From Spirosoma foliorum (GTDB taxonomy: Bacteria; Bacteroidota; Bacteroidia; Cytophagales; Spirosomataceae): a DNA stretch of 64,000 nucleotides. Position 1 is the stretch's first letter. Every line of letters begins with the position of its first letter. The DNA lies in contig NZ_CP059732.1 of assembly GCF_014117325.1 (NCBI RefSeq), positions 8,383,501 to 8,447,500 on the forward strand. Reading direction: 5' to 3'. Positions 9,034 to 16,254 of the stretch are shown in pieces. The position numbers and the translations under genes are program-made. Below the pieces are notes generated by a model. That model ran no database searches, was not told the DNA's origin, and saw nothing but the letters and a program-made list of their open reading frames with translations.

Positions 9034-10341
9034 CTACTGCGAACTTTCAGTAGGAGAGGGCACACCGAATCGCTTTTGTGAACCCTTCAACTCTCCGTGC
9101 GAATGGATAAGGAGAAACGTAAGCAAGGCGAAAAACGCCAGTAGTCCACCAAAATTGATCGCCCATTTTTTAGGCGCAAGGGGCTTCGGTGTAAAGATGG
9201 ATTGGGTTTTACCGATCAAAAAGGCGACTACTAGCCAGTTGGCGATGTATAGGTATTGCTCAATTCGATAGCCGCTCATAAAGGCACCCGTAATCAACAA
9301 ACTGAATAGGATGTACAGACCCCAATGGCCAAGAAAGAGGGCAAAAACATCATTTTGTGAGTAAGAGACCGGACTAGATCTATTCTGATAAAAATGGAAC
9401 CAACACCAGACCGTCATGGAGAGCACCATGCCAATCGATACCAATTGAACACCCCAAAGAATGGGACTTTCCGGGGCTACTTCGATTTTGCTGAAAATCC
9501 CCTGAAGGCGTTCTAAATCAAATGATTGTTGCCACACGACGTAAGGGATCACCAGCATCACCATCAACAAAGGAAACCAGACCTGTATTTTTGGCTGTGT
9601 CGGTTCGTTCGGTTCCCATTCGGAGGTAAGGGTTCCGTACGCCATACCCAGGCCACCGAAAAAGCCCAGCGAATATTCCATAACGTTCCAGAAATTGAAT
9701 TTGATTTCGGTCAGATGACCAAGAACCTGGAGAAAATTACCGAAAGCAAAACCAAAACCCCCGCCTAAACCGGCAAATACGGCTACGCGCAAAGCTGAAT
9801 AGGATCGTTGACGTACCAGATACCAGGTCAGTGCCACTGCCCCTCCGAAGCAGGCTGCCCACGTTTCGGAACGGGGTGGGGTCATGCGCCAGTCGAATTC
9901 TTCAATGATGAAAAAGTAAAACACCACTGCGCCGACAACCATTTCAACGATTACTTGAGACCACGTCACGGGTTTGTTCGCCGAGTCGGTTAGGGCTAAC
10001 CCAAATAACCCCCCACCCAGAAAACCATACAATCCTCCGATGACAAACAGCATCGTCAGCCCGTAGAACACATTAATAAATTCGGTATCTCGACCATACC
10101 CTACCACAATGCCATAGCTTGCCAGTCCACCCAGGCCCCAGCCAATAGCGCCAGCCAGGGTGACCGCAAACACCTTGGCGTACCAATCGGTGCGTTTGGC
10201 GACAAGCAAAACGCTCAGTGAACCAATGGCACCCGCCCAGGCAGCACCGTATTCATGGCCAAATTGCCCGCGAATGGCCCAGGCTGTTCCGAGCGACAAG
10301 CCCACCATGAGCATGGCAAAGGAAAGGGATTTATTTTTCAT
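9034..10341 (-). CDS. Unrecognised polytopic membrane protein
   Basis: The 435-residue protein is almost entirely hydrophobic, with roughly ten to twelve helices and many glycine pairs (AGAIGWGLGGLASYG, GGLYGFLGGGLFG, GLGGGFGFAFGNFLQ). Short polar stretches remain (RGQFGHEYG near residue 24, EEFDWRMTPPRSETW in the middle). I do not recognise the family; it has the length of a secondary carrier or a membrane enzyme, but no transporter motif is evident. It lies downstream of the symporter gene on the same strand, 274 bases apart with three hairpins between them, so it is probably transcribed separately. The start ATG is clear, and an N-terminal hydrophobic segment follows at once. Confidence 0.8.
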   Translation of the reverse strand: MKNKSLSFAMLMVGLSLGTAWAIRGQFGHEYGAAWAGAIGSLSVLLVAKRTDWYAKVFAVTLAGAIGWGLGGLASYGIVVGYGRDTEFINVFYGLTMLFVIGGLYGFLGGGLFGLALTDSANKPVTWSQVIVEMVVGAVVFYFFIIEEFDWRMTPPRSETWAACFGGAVALTWYLVRQRSYSALRVAVFAGLGGGFGFAFGNFLQVLGHLTEIKFNFWNVMEYSLGFFGGLGMAYGTLTSEWEPNEPTQPKIQVWFPLLMVMLVIPYVVWQQSFDLERLQGIFSKIEVAPESPILWGVQLVSIGMVLSMTVWCWFHFYQNRSSPVSYSQNDVFALFLGHWGLYILFSLLITGAFMSGYRIEQYLYIANWLVVAFLIGKTQSIFTPKPLAPKKWAINFGGLLAFFALLTFLLIHSHGELKGSQKRFGVPSPTESSQ

Positions 10342-10406
10342 ACAAGAAAACGGTGATTATGAGTTTAGTAGCCTCTTTTTGATATACCGGATTCGGGTAC
10401 GAACAG

Positions 10407-10458
10407 GCTATTTTGTACGAAAAATAGCCCGTGTCCATAACATGTTATGGACACGGGC
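10407..10458. promoter_or_regulatory. Overlapping hairpins including a 32-bp perfect palindrome
   Basis: A hairpin GGCTATTTT / AAAAATAGCC (10407-10430) shares its GCC end with a perfect loop-less palindrome whose arms are GCCCGTGTCCATAACA (10427-10442) and its complement (10443-10458). The two cannot form fully at once. The pair lies about 70-120 bases before the start codon of the membrane-protein gene and after the symporter gene, so it may be an operator, an attenuator or a terminator. Confidence 0.55.
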
Positions 10459-10519
10459 CGATGCTAACAATATGGTAAAAATCAATGCGCCGTTAATTGA
10501 AGAAATACCTCTTTTTATT

Positions 10520-10600
10520 TTTCATTCTCGCCGGGTTAAAACCCGGCGCAGTTCATTCATTTTGTGTGTTGCGCCGGGTTTTAACCCGGCGAGAATGAAA
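10520..10600. repeat. Long palindrome with nested palindromic arms
   Basis: Arms 10520-10550 and 10570-10600 are perfect over 31 bp with a 19-base loop. Each arm contains its own hairpin, GCCGGGTTAAAACCCGGC or its complement. It abuts the 3' end of the symporter gene and probably terminates it; the nested structure looks like a mobile REP/BIME-type element. Confidence 0.75.
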
Positions 10601-10615
10601 TGCCAGCTCAATCAA

Positions 10616-12163
10616 CTACCCCTTTACATAGTCAACTGTCGGCTCAGTACCGAAAACCGTGGTTAGATGATCGGGGCTAGGTTTGCGTTGAGCGGTGAGC
10701 TTACTCACCAGCACATAGGCGATAAATGAAGCGATAAAAGCTGGGAAAACCTCATGAATATCACCAAGGCTTTCGTAACGGGTTCGGACACCGAATCGCC
10801 AAATGATATTGACGACGATGCCCGCTACCATAGAGGCTATCGCGCCCAGATCAGTGCCCCAGCGAAAATACAATCCCCCGAAGATGGTCGGGAAGAAACT
10901 GGCGACGTAAACCGAGCCGGCAAAGGCCGACAGTTCGACAACATCGGCAGGTGGAAAAATCGTGAAATAGTAGACGATAACGCAATAGAGCAGCATCACA
11001 ACCTTCGTTCGAGGAATGATCCGTTCGGTTGGCATGGGTTTCCAGACATTCCACATGTCTTTAACGAGTGTAGTCCCAACCACTAGCGTTACTGACGCCA
11101 GTGCGGCCATGCCCGCAGCAAAAAGTCCCATCAGACAGATGCCGCTGATAAGTGGATTATTGAATTTTTTAAGCATGAAGCCCACCACTTCGTCGGTGTT
11201 ATTGATGAGTTGCGCGGCTTCTTCGGTGGTTACCATCCCGTGTACCAGTGCACCCAATCCCATTACGCACACCAGCGAAACCCCCATGAAAATGGGTGTC
11301 CAGGTCATGGCGAATTTCATGCCCGCTTTGTCTTTGACCGTATAGAAACGAATCAGTAGTTTGGGTTCGGAGATCTGTTTCATTCCTATCGACAGGCCAA
11401 TGCCGACGATATAGGTAAACGATGTCAGTTGACCGAACGTAACCAGGCCGTTACCAATAGGCGTCCCCTTTTTAGAAACATGGTCGACCAACGCGATTTT
11501 GGCCATCAGGACGTCGTATCCACCCACATACACGAAGGGGAGGGAGATCATCACAATCGCAACGATAAACATCAGAATACCCTGAACCGCGTCGGTCCAC
11601 ATGATGCCGTACATGCCGCCCGCAATGGTGTAAAAGCAGGTGAAGAAGAGCATAAATGCCGCTCCGTAGGCATAAGGGATGTCTAAAAGTGTGTGAAGCA
11701 AATGGGCGCATCCTTTGGCAATGCCGGTCATGTACCAGACCGTGGCAAACAGAATAATCACGGCCGACAAGACCCGAATACTCCGCGAAAGCTGGCTCTG
11801 GTAGCGCAACTGGAAATAATCGGGCACGGTAAACGACTTGAGCCGGATACTCTGATTACGCATTCGGGGCCCCAAAATCTGCCAGGAAATGATGCAGAAA
11901 ACAGCCCAGAATACGCCCACCCACGTCCAGGATAACCCATACCGAAACGACTCGCCCGCTTGCCCGATGTAGGTATTCGTGCTGACAAACGTAGAAAAGA
12001 AGGCCAGCGAAACTACCCAGCCGGGTATCCGTCGGTTAGCCACGTAATATTCGCCGACAGTTTTACTAGCCTGTCGTTGCAGATACCAGCCAAACGTAAT
12101 CAGTAGGATTAGATACACAACCATGCAAAGCAGCACAGTAGCATGTTCGGAGAAGTAGGACAT
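10616..12163 (-). CDS. Sodium:solute symporter (SSS family)
   Basis: This 515-residue inner-membrane carrier has about 13 predicted helices. Family signatures are the N-terminal 'KTVGEYYVANRRIPGWVVSLAFFSTFVSTNTYIG' region, where the small-residue bend after A-F-F-S lies at the Na+ site, and the central 'GGMYGIMWTDAVQGILMF' motif (TDxxQ), which is diagnostic of SSS proteins. The polar tail ends near VDYVKG. Solute is not readable. It follows a MatB-like ligase and a 37-residue membrane protein in the same operon, and a carboxylate such as malonate or methylmalonate is an attractive guess from that context only. The spacing to the small gene (12164-12280) is filled by a purine/pyrimidine inverted repeat. 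Confidence 0.93.
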   Translation of the reverse strand: MSYFSEHATVLLCMVVYLILLITFGWYLQRQASKTVGEYYVANRRIPGWVVSLAFFSTFVSTNTYIGQAGESFRYGLSWTWVGVFWAVFCIISWQILGPRMRNQSIRLKSFTVPDYFQLRYQSQLSRSIRVLSAVIILFATVWYMTGIAKGCAHLLHTLLDIPYAYGAAFMLFFTCFYTIAGGMYGIMWTDAVQGILMFIVAIVMISLPFVYVGGYDVLMAKIALVDHVSKKGTPIGNGLVTFGQLTSFTYIVGIGLSIGMKQISEPKLLIRFYTVKDKAGMKFAMTWTPIFMGVSLVCVMGLGALVHGMVTTEEAAQLINNTDEVVGFMLKKFNNPLISGICLMGLFAAGMAALASVTLVVGTTLVKDMWNVWKPMPTERIIPRTKVVMLLYCVIVYYFTIFPPADVVELSAFAGSVYVASFFPTIFGGLYFRWGTDLGAIASMVAGIVVNIIWRFGVRTRYESLGDIHEVFPAFIASFIAYVLVSKLTAQRKPSPDHLTTVFGTEPTVDYVKG

Positions 12164-12171
12164 AGGGAAGG

Positions 12172-12297
12172 AGGAAAGGGATTAGGGGGAAGAGTGGGAG
12201 AAGAGGGAGTAAAGAGAAGAGTGGGAAGAGTGGGGGTAAAGGAATGTCAAACCCTTTCCTCCTTCCTCCCTCTCTTCCCCTTACTCCCTTTTCTCTT
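12172..12297. repeat. Purine-rich/pyrimidine-rich inverted repeat, copy 1
   Basis: The top strand runs G/A-only (GGAGGAAAGGG, GGGGAAGAG) in its first half and C/T-only (CCCTTTCCTCC, CTCTTCCCC) in its second, giving an imperfect hairpin of about 125 bases. It sits between the symporter and the small accessory gene and overlaps the last codons of the latter. A similar element lies inside the coding sequence at 18499-18602. Confidence 0.65.
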
Positions 12298-12394
12298 CAT
12301 CCCGGACGTCGATGTTCATGAATTGTACGGCGATGGCGTTCAGGATCATGATGACGATGATGAACCAGTAGGGGAAAGCGGTCAGGAAGTCCAT
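12281..12394 (-). CDS. 37-residue symporter-associated membrane protein
   Basis: The tiny frame begins with ATG at 12394, ten bases after the stop codon of the ligase gene, and ends with TAA at 12281-12283. It encodes MDFLTAFPYW, then a single hydrophobic helix (FIIVIMILNAIAVQF), then a charged tail MNIDVRDEEKRE. One-helix proteins of this kind occur beside SSS symporters, and I recall the annotation name 'symporter small accessory protein' for them. Position between ligase and symporter genes fits a stabilising subunit of the carrier. The last residues (EEKRE) are encoded by the start of the purine/pyrimidine repeat, so the native C-terminus may have been replaced. Function is inferred from context. 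Confidence 0.72.
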   Translation of the reverse strand: MDFLTAFPYWFIIVIMILNAIAVQFMNIDVRDEEKRE

Positions 12395-12404
12395 AGGTCG
12401 GCGG

Positions 12405-13880
12405 TTAGAAGAGTTTTTTTAGGTCATTTTTCGTCACCTTACCCATTGCGTTTCGGGGGAGTTCGGTAACAATGCGGTAATGGCGGGGCACTTTGTAGGC
12501 GGCCATCTGGGTGCGCATCCATTGGTTGAGTTCGGCCAGATCAACTGTCTCGCTTGCTACCAGAACAGCGCCTACAATTTCACCCCACTCTTCATCGGCC
12601 AATCCGATTACACCGCAATCGCCGATAGCCGGATGCGTTCGGAGGACTTCTTCAATTTCAAGCGCCGACAGTTTGTAGCCTCCCGACTTGATGATATCGA
12701 TTGAACTGCGACCCAGAATTTTGTAGCTCCCTTCATCCAGTACAGCCACATCGCCCGTACGGAACCAGCCATCGTCTGTAAAGGCATCCTGTGTAGCCTG
12801 CGGACGTTGCCAGTACTCCCGAAACACCGTGGCTGCTTTCACCTGAATTTCACCCGGCTGTCCCTCATCGACTGGCTCATCCTGCTCATCAACCAATCGA
12901 ACACCAACGCCCGGCAGTGGTTGGCCAATGTGGCCCGGAACCCGTTTACCCCGGTATGGATTGCTGATTGCCATGCCGATTTCAGTCATGCCGTAGCGTT
13001 CGAGTAAGGTGTGTCCGCTGACACGTTCCCATTTTTCCATAACCGTTACGGGTAAAGCCGCCGAACCGGACACCATCAACCGGAAAGTGCGCATGGTATC
13101 CGTAAGTGTCTGTTGTTCAGTTTCGGGCAGGGATTCCCAATGGGCGATCAGTTTGAAATAAATGGTCGGTACCGCCATGAACAGGTTGATTGCGCCCCGT
13201 TGGAAAGCGGCAAACACGGCACCTGCCGAAAATTCGGGCAGAAATTCGCAACAGGCTCCGGCCCAGAGCGCACAGCATATTACGTTGACAATGCCATGAA
13301 CGTGGTGCAGCGGTAATACGCAAAGAATATGATCGGTCGATTGCCATTCCCAGGCCGCAATGAGCGTCGACATTTGCGCGTCAAGGTTGGCGTGTGTACT
13401 GACAACCCCTTTTGGCAGATTCGTTGTCCCGCTGGTATACAGGATCATGGCTCCCCGTGCCGGATCGACATCGGGCAAAACGCTGGAGGAATGATCATCA
13501 GATAACCCCAGTTCAATAAACCGAATCGTTCGGGTTTCGGCGATGGGCTGAAGAATGGACGCATATCGACTTGACGTTACAATGATCTCAGCCGCCGTAT
13601 CGTCGATGACATATTGCAGCGAAGCGGGCGGGTAGGTCGTGCAGAGCGGAACGGCAATGCCACCCGACCGCCAGATTCCCCATTGAACCATCACATAGTC
13701 GAATCCTGGTTCTACCATAAACGCGACGCGAGCTTCGGCCAGGTCAGTCCGACCAGTCAATAATTGTTGCCCGAATTGCTCCGAATAAGCCAATAGTTGG
13801 GCGTACGTATGGGTTTGCCCACCAGATAGAATCGCCGTATTCGTCGGATGGCGATGCGCTTGCTGTACGATAGTGATCAT
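12405..13880 (-). CDS. AMP-forming acyl-CoA synthetase, MatB (malonyl-CoA synthetase) type
   Basis: The 491-residue cytosolic enzyme belongs to the ANL superfamily: an acid is adenylated by ATP, then passed to CoA. Motifs: YTSGTTNLPKG at 148-158 (phosphate loop), RYGMTEIGMAISNPYRGKR at 295-313, GWFRTGDVA at 371-379, GRSSIDIIKSGGYKLSALEIE at 390-410, and the catalytic Lys481 in NAMGKVTK. The phrases 'YGMTEIGMA', 'PGHIGQPLPGV' and 'SIDIIKSGGYK' match MatB and its mitochondrial homologue ACSF3, whose substrates are malonate and methylmalonate, better than acetate or long-chain ligases. No malonyl-CoA decarboxylase gene is nearby. It is first in an operon with the small membrane protein and the symporter. 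Substrate assignment is probable, not certain. Confidence 0.87.
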   Translation of the reverse strand: MITIVQQAHRHPTNTAILSGGQTHTYAQLLAYSEQFGQQLLTGRTDLAEARVAFMVEPGFDYVMVQWGIWRSGGIAVPLCTTYPPASLQYVIDDTAAEIIVTSSRYASILQPIAETRTIRFIELGLSDDHSSSVLPDVDPARGAMILYTSGTTNLPKGVVSTHANLDAQMSTLIAAWEWQSTDHILCVLPLHHVHGIVNVICCALWAGACCEFLPEFSAGAVFAAFQRGAINLFMAVPTIYFKLIAHWESLPETEQQTLTDTMRTFRLMVSGSAALPVTVMEKWERVSGHTLLERYGMTEIGMAISNPYRGKRVPGHIGQPLPGVGVRLVDEQDEPVDEGQPGEIQVKAATVFREYWQRPQATQDAFTDDGWFRTGDVAVLDEGSYKILGRSSIDIIKSGGYKLSALEIEEVLRTHPAIGDCGVIGLADEEWGEIVGAVLVASETVDLAELNQWMRTQMAAYKVPRHYRIVTELPRNAMGKVTKNDLKKLF

Positions 13881-14043
13881 GACAACAAAAGAGAAGACGC
13901 CCGTCTTGTTACCCTATTGCCTGAATCTTACCAATGCTTTGCGGCAGAAATCAATAACTGGAAAAATACTTAATGAAGCCTTGGTGTGCTATGTGAAAGC
14001 TGTTTTAACTTTCCAAATTCTGTTAAAACCGAATTGCTTTTTT

Positions 14044-14117
14044 GTCATTTCGACGGAGGAGAAATCTCAAGCTTCCGTATTAGTCAAGCTTGAGATCCCT
14101 CCTGACGTCGGGATGAC
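14044..14117. repeat. Dispersed palindrome family A, copy 1
   Basis: Ends GTCATTTCGACG and CGTCGGGATGAC are complementary, with an inner CTCAAGCTT / CAAGCTTGAG pair and the shared core TATTAGTCAAGCTTGAGA. It is flanked by T and A runs. Other copies are at 29454-29528, 49396-49486 and a minimal one at 36298-36337. The rest of the 345-base gap upstream of the ligase gene shows nothing else except the terminator at 14171. Confidence 0.8.
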
Positions 14118-14170
14118 AGAAAAACAGCCTAACTTTTCTATAAAATGAGAAATTTAAACAGCTTCTTAAT

Positions 14171-14209
14171 AAAAAATCCGCCATGAATAGAGTCATGGCG
14201 GATTTTTTA
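14171..14209. terminator. Terminator of the DUF1080 gene
   Basis: A 16-bp stem (AAAAAATCCGCCATGA with its complement) and a six-base loop lie about 20 bases after the stop codon of the minus-strand DUF1080 gene, with A/T runs on both sides. Confidence 0.8.
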
Positions 14210-14225
14210 TTGGAATTCAGATAAA

Positions 14226-14906
14226 CTACAACTCCCGAATCTGGATGTTCTTGTACCAGACGCGCTCTTTGGGACTGTGGTTTTGCAGGGCGATTTTTCC
14301 TTTCGCATGTGGGGTTGCGTAGGGCCAGTTGGCAAATTTGCTCTTGGCAACCAAGGCTTTCCAGGCATCGGAACCGTATTCGTAATCGGATACTTTTTTG
14401 CCGTTCAGGAAATGCTCAACATGGTTATTGTTCACCACAATCCGGCCTTTATTCCACTCGCCCGCTGGCTTTATAGCGTTCATATCCGATGGTGGAATCA
14501 TGTCGTAATTGGCACCCGACAACTGTGTGTCTTTCAATTTGTAAGGCTTGCCATCTCCATCCAGATAGCCTTTGTCGTCGATCACCTGATATTCGGGTCC
14601 CGACATGTAAGTCGATTTAATATCGGGGCTGTCGATGATTTTATAGACAACGCCACTGTTGCTGCCTTTCGGAATTTTGAATTCGAACTCCAACTCAAAG
14701 TTTTCGTATTCTTTATCGGTTACCAGATCGCCACCCGTACCGTCGGGAGTCAGGGCACCGTCTTCAACGTACCAGCCCACAACGCCATCTTTGTGCCAGC
14801 TGTGCCAGCCTTTTATAGTCTTCCCATCGAACAAGGATGTCCATTTTGGAGGAGCGATGAATGCAAACAGGCAATACACCAACTCTAGTAAAAGTAATTT
14901 TTTCAT
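14226..14906 (-). CDS. Secreted DUF1080 / 3-keto-disaccharide hydrolase-domain protein
   Basis: The 226-residue protein has a short signal peptide (MKKLLLLELVYCLFAFIAPP) followed directly by the family opening KWTSLFDGKTIKGWH. Further signatures are 'WYVEDGALTPDGTGGDLVTDKEYENFELEFEFKI', 'GSNSGVVYKI', 'PAGEWNKGRIVVNNNHVEHFLNGKKV' and the last strand GKIALQNHSPKERVWYKNIQIREL. The fold is a concanavalin-like beta-sandwich. Some members hydrolyse 3-keto glycosides made by sugar 3-dehydrogenases; others are only binders. It stands alone, with a terminator behind it and a repeat in front. Product type is secure, activity is not proven. Confidence 0.92.
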   Translation of the reverse strand: MKKLLLLELVYCLFAFIAPPKWTSLFDGKTIKGWHSWHKDGVVGWYVEDGALTPDGTGGDLVTDKEYENFELEFEFKIPKGSNSGVVYKIIDSPDIKSTYMSGPEYQVIDDKGYLDGDGKPYKLKDTQLSGANYDMIPPSDMNAIKPAGEWNKGRIVVNNNHVEHFLNGKKVSDYEYGSDAWKALVAKSKFANWPYATPHAKGKIALQNHSPKERVWYKNIQIREL

Positions 14907-14936
14907 CGAGTTTAGAATTTTCAGTTAAAGGTATGT

Positions 14937-15030
14937 TTTAAACGCAAAGAGCGCAAAGGAGAAACAAAGGTCGCAAAGAGTTTTTTCTCAGCGGTCTTTG
15001 CGCTATCCTTTGCGCTCTCTGCGGTTTAAA
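14937..15030. repeat. Long inverted repeat (GCGCAAAGG type)
   Basis: Left arm around TTTAAACGCAAAGAGCGC and right arm GCGCTCTCTGCGGTTTAAA pair imperfectly over about 40 bases each. It fills the gap between the DUF1080 gene and the Pro-rich protein gene. Confidence 0.6.
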
Positions 15031-15035
15031 AAATA

Positions 15036-15665
15036 TTAACTTGCCATTTCGCGGGCGGCTTCCGGGTCATTGTATTTCCGGTCGAGGCCCTCGGTTGATT
15101 TCTGGTCGGAACGATCCGTTCCTGAAATCATATCCTGAGCGGCTATACTACTTTCGTCGGCCATTTCGCGGGGAAATTTTTGCGCTTCTTTAGCTTCTTC
15201 TGGCCGCTCTCCTGGCTGATTTTCGGCGGAGTCTTTCGCATTTACGTCGTAAGGACGGGCTGAGTCGCCGGTATCAGGCTCGTCTTCCATGCCTTCCTCG
15301 CTTCCAGGAACAGCTTTTGCTGCCTCCGGCAAGCCCTCGTACTTTGTTTCGCCTACCTTTTTTTCTGGCTTGGGACCATTGCTGGGCACAACACCGGGAG
15401 TCGCCGTTGTAAACGTAGTTAATCCCGTCGACTGATTATCTCGAATGTCAGGTATCGTCGGTTTCGGCGTACTTGGCAGATCAGGAATTTCAGGACCGGG
15501 CACTGGTGGGCCAGGTGGTGTTTCTGGAACACCAGGCTGCGTTGGGCCAGGTACTTGTGGCGTTTCTGGAATGGTACCTGGTGTTTCAGGAATCATGTCG
15601 CCCATTGGCGTACTTCCCGAAATGACACTCCAGCCACCGAATGAATTTGTTGATGTGGTCTTCAT
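15036..15665 (-). CDS. Proline-rich, hydrophilic protein of unknown function
   Basis: The 209 residues contain no signal peptide, no membrane helix and no Cys. The first 75 residues are a low-complexity run of P, G, E and T (repeats of 'PETP', 'VPGP', 'PGPP'); the remainder is acidic and rich in E, D, K, S and A. Such composition predicts an intrinsically disordered, cytosolic protein. It follows a second hydrophilic gene by only 12 bases, in the same direction, so the two are probably co-expressed. I do not recognise a family. Disordered stress-protection proteins are one possibility; this is a guess from composition alone. The ATG start is clear. Confidence 0.75.
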   Translation of the reverse strand: MKTTSTNSFGGWSVISGSTPMGDMIPETPGTIPETPQVPGPTQPGVPETPPGPPVPGPEIPDLPSTPKPTIPDIRDNQSTGLTTFTTATPGVVPSNGPKPEKKVGETKYEGLPEAAKAVPGSEEGMEDEPDTGDSARPYDVNAKDSAENQPGERPEEAKEAQKFPREMADESSIAAQDMISGTDRSDQKSTEGLDRKYNDPEAAREMAS

Positions 15666-15677
15666 GGTTTTGTTGAG

Positions 15678-16079
15678 TTAATCTTCAGAGGGTAAACCCG
15701 TATTGGCCGTTGCGCCAGCATCAGGATTACCCGTGATGTCTGCTTCGGCAATGTCTGCTGTTGTATTTGATGCATGTGGGATGGCTTCGTCGTCGATTCC
15801 CGCATCAGCGTATTGGGCTGAGTCTGAATTTTCGTAGGTTTTTCCTCGCAATTGGTCTCCCTGCAAGCTGCGCTCTTCGTCGGAACTGTACCGATTGGCA
15901 AGCTGACCATCTACTACATCGTCGTCGGTATCGCCAATAGGCGTCAATTTGCCATCCACGAGTTTAACCATATTTGTTTCGGCCTGGTCGGCACCGAACA
16001 TCGCTTCCGCATTTTCGTTGGAAACCAGATTGGCTTGTTGCGCGCCGTCGCTAAGGGCTGATGAATTTGAATTTTCCAT
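15678..16079 (-). CDS. Small acidic, disordered-looking protein of unknown function
   Basis: The ATG at 16079 gives 133 residues (MENSNSSALSDGAQQ at the N-terminus). A longer frame upstream would run through the palindrome at 16139 and is rejected. The protein is strongly acidic and rich in N, D, A, S and Q, without Cys and without hydrophobic clusters; the only ordered-looking stretch is 'NMVKLVDGKLTPIGDTDDD'. Its end is 12 bases before the start of the Pro-rich gene, suggesting a two-gene operon. Function unknown. The pair is typical of the hydrophilic, low-complexity proteins that Bacteroidota make under stress, but I cannot show that here. Confidence 0.72.
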   Translation of the reverse strand: MENSNSSALSDGAQQANLVSNENAEAMFGADQAETNMVKLVDGKLTPIGDTDDDVVDGQLANRYSSDEERSLQGDQLRGKTYENSDSAQYADAGIDDEAIPHASNTTADIAEADITGNPDAGATANTGLPSED

Positions 16080-16138
16080 GATAACTGTGAATGTTTGAGG
16101 TATATAAAGAACTACTGGGAACGCAAAAGGTTTTTGAA

Positions 16139-16253
16139 GTAGCGCGGGTGGGTTGGCGTCCCAGCATCTTATCCGCATAGTTTAATTGCGGACAGGATGC
16201 TGGGACGCCAACCCACCCGCGCTACAATTGGGCTATGCGGACAAGATGTCCGC
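16139..16253. repeat. 30-bp palindrome plus a second small hairpin
   Basis: Arms 16139-16168 and 16196-16225 are perfect over 30 bp (GTAGCGCGGGTGGGTTGGCG and onward). Directly after it, GCGGACA-AGA-TGTCCGC (16237-16253) forms another hairpin ending one base before the stop codon of the FAD/Fe-S gene. The pair likely terminates that gene. Confidence 0.75.
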
Positions 16254-16254
16254 G

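Noticed and set aside
10432..10453. TGTCCA...TGGACA as another activator site
   Set aside because: Half-sites are 10 bases apart in place of 4, there is no second site and no -24/-12 element at the right distance.
9526..13316. Many plus-strand frames of 60-170 codons opposite the symporter and ligase genes
   Set aside because: They are antisense to well-supported genes and show no family features.
13873..14148. Open frame of 91 codons upstream of the ligase gene
   Set aside because: It overlaps the ligase start region and runs through palindrome family A; the protein has no family features.
16237..16253. CGGACA-AGA-TGTCCG as an activator site
   Set aside because: The halves are in reverse order, and it lies directly after a stop codon as part of a terminator-like hairpin.
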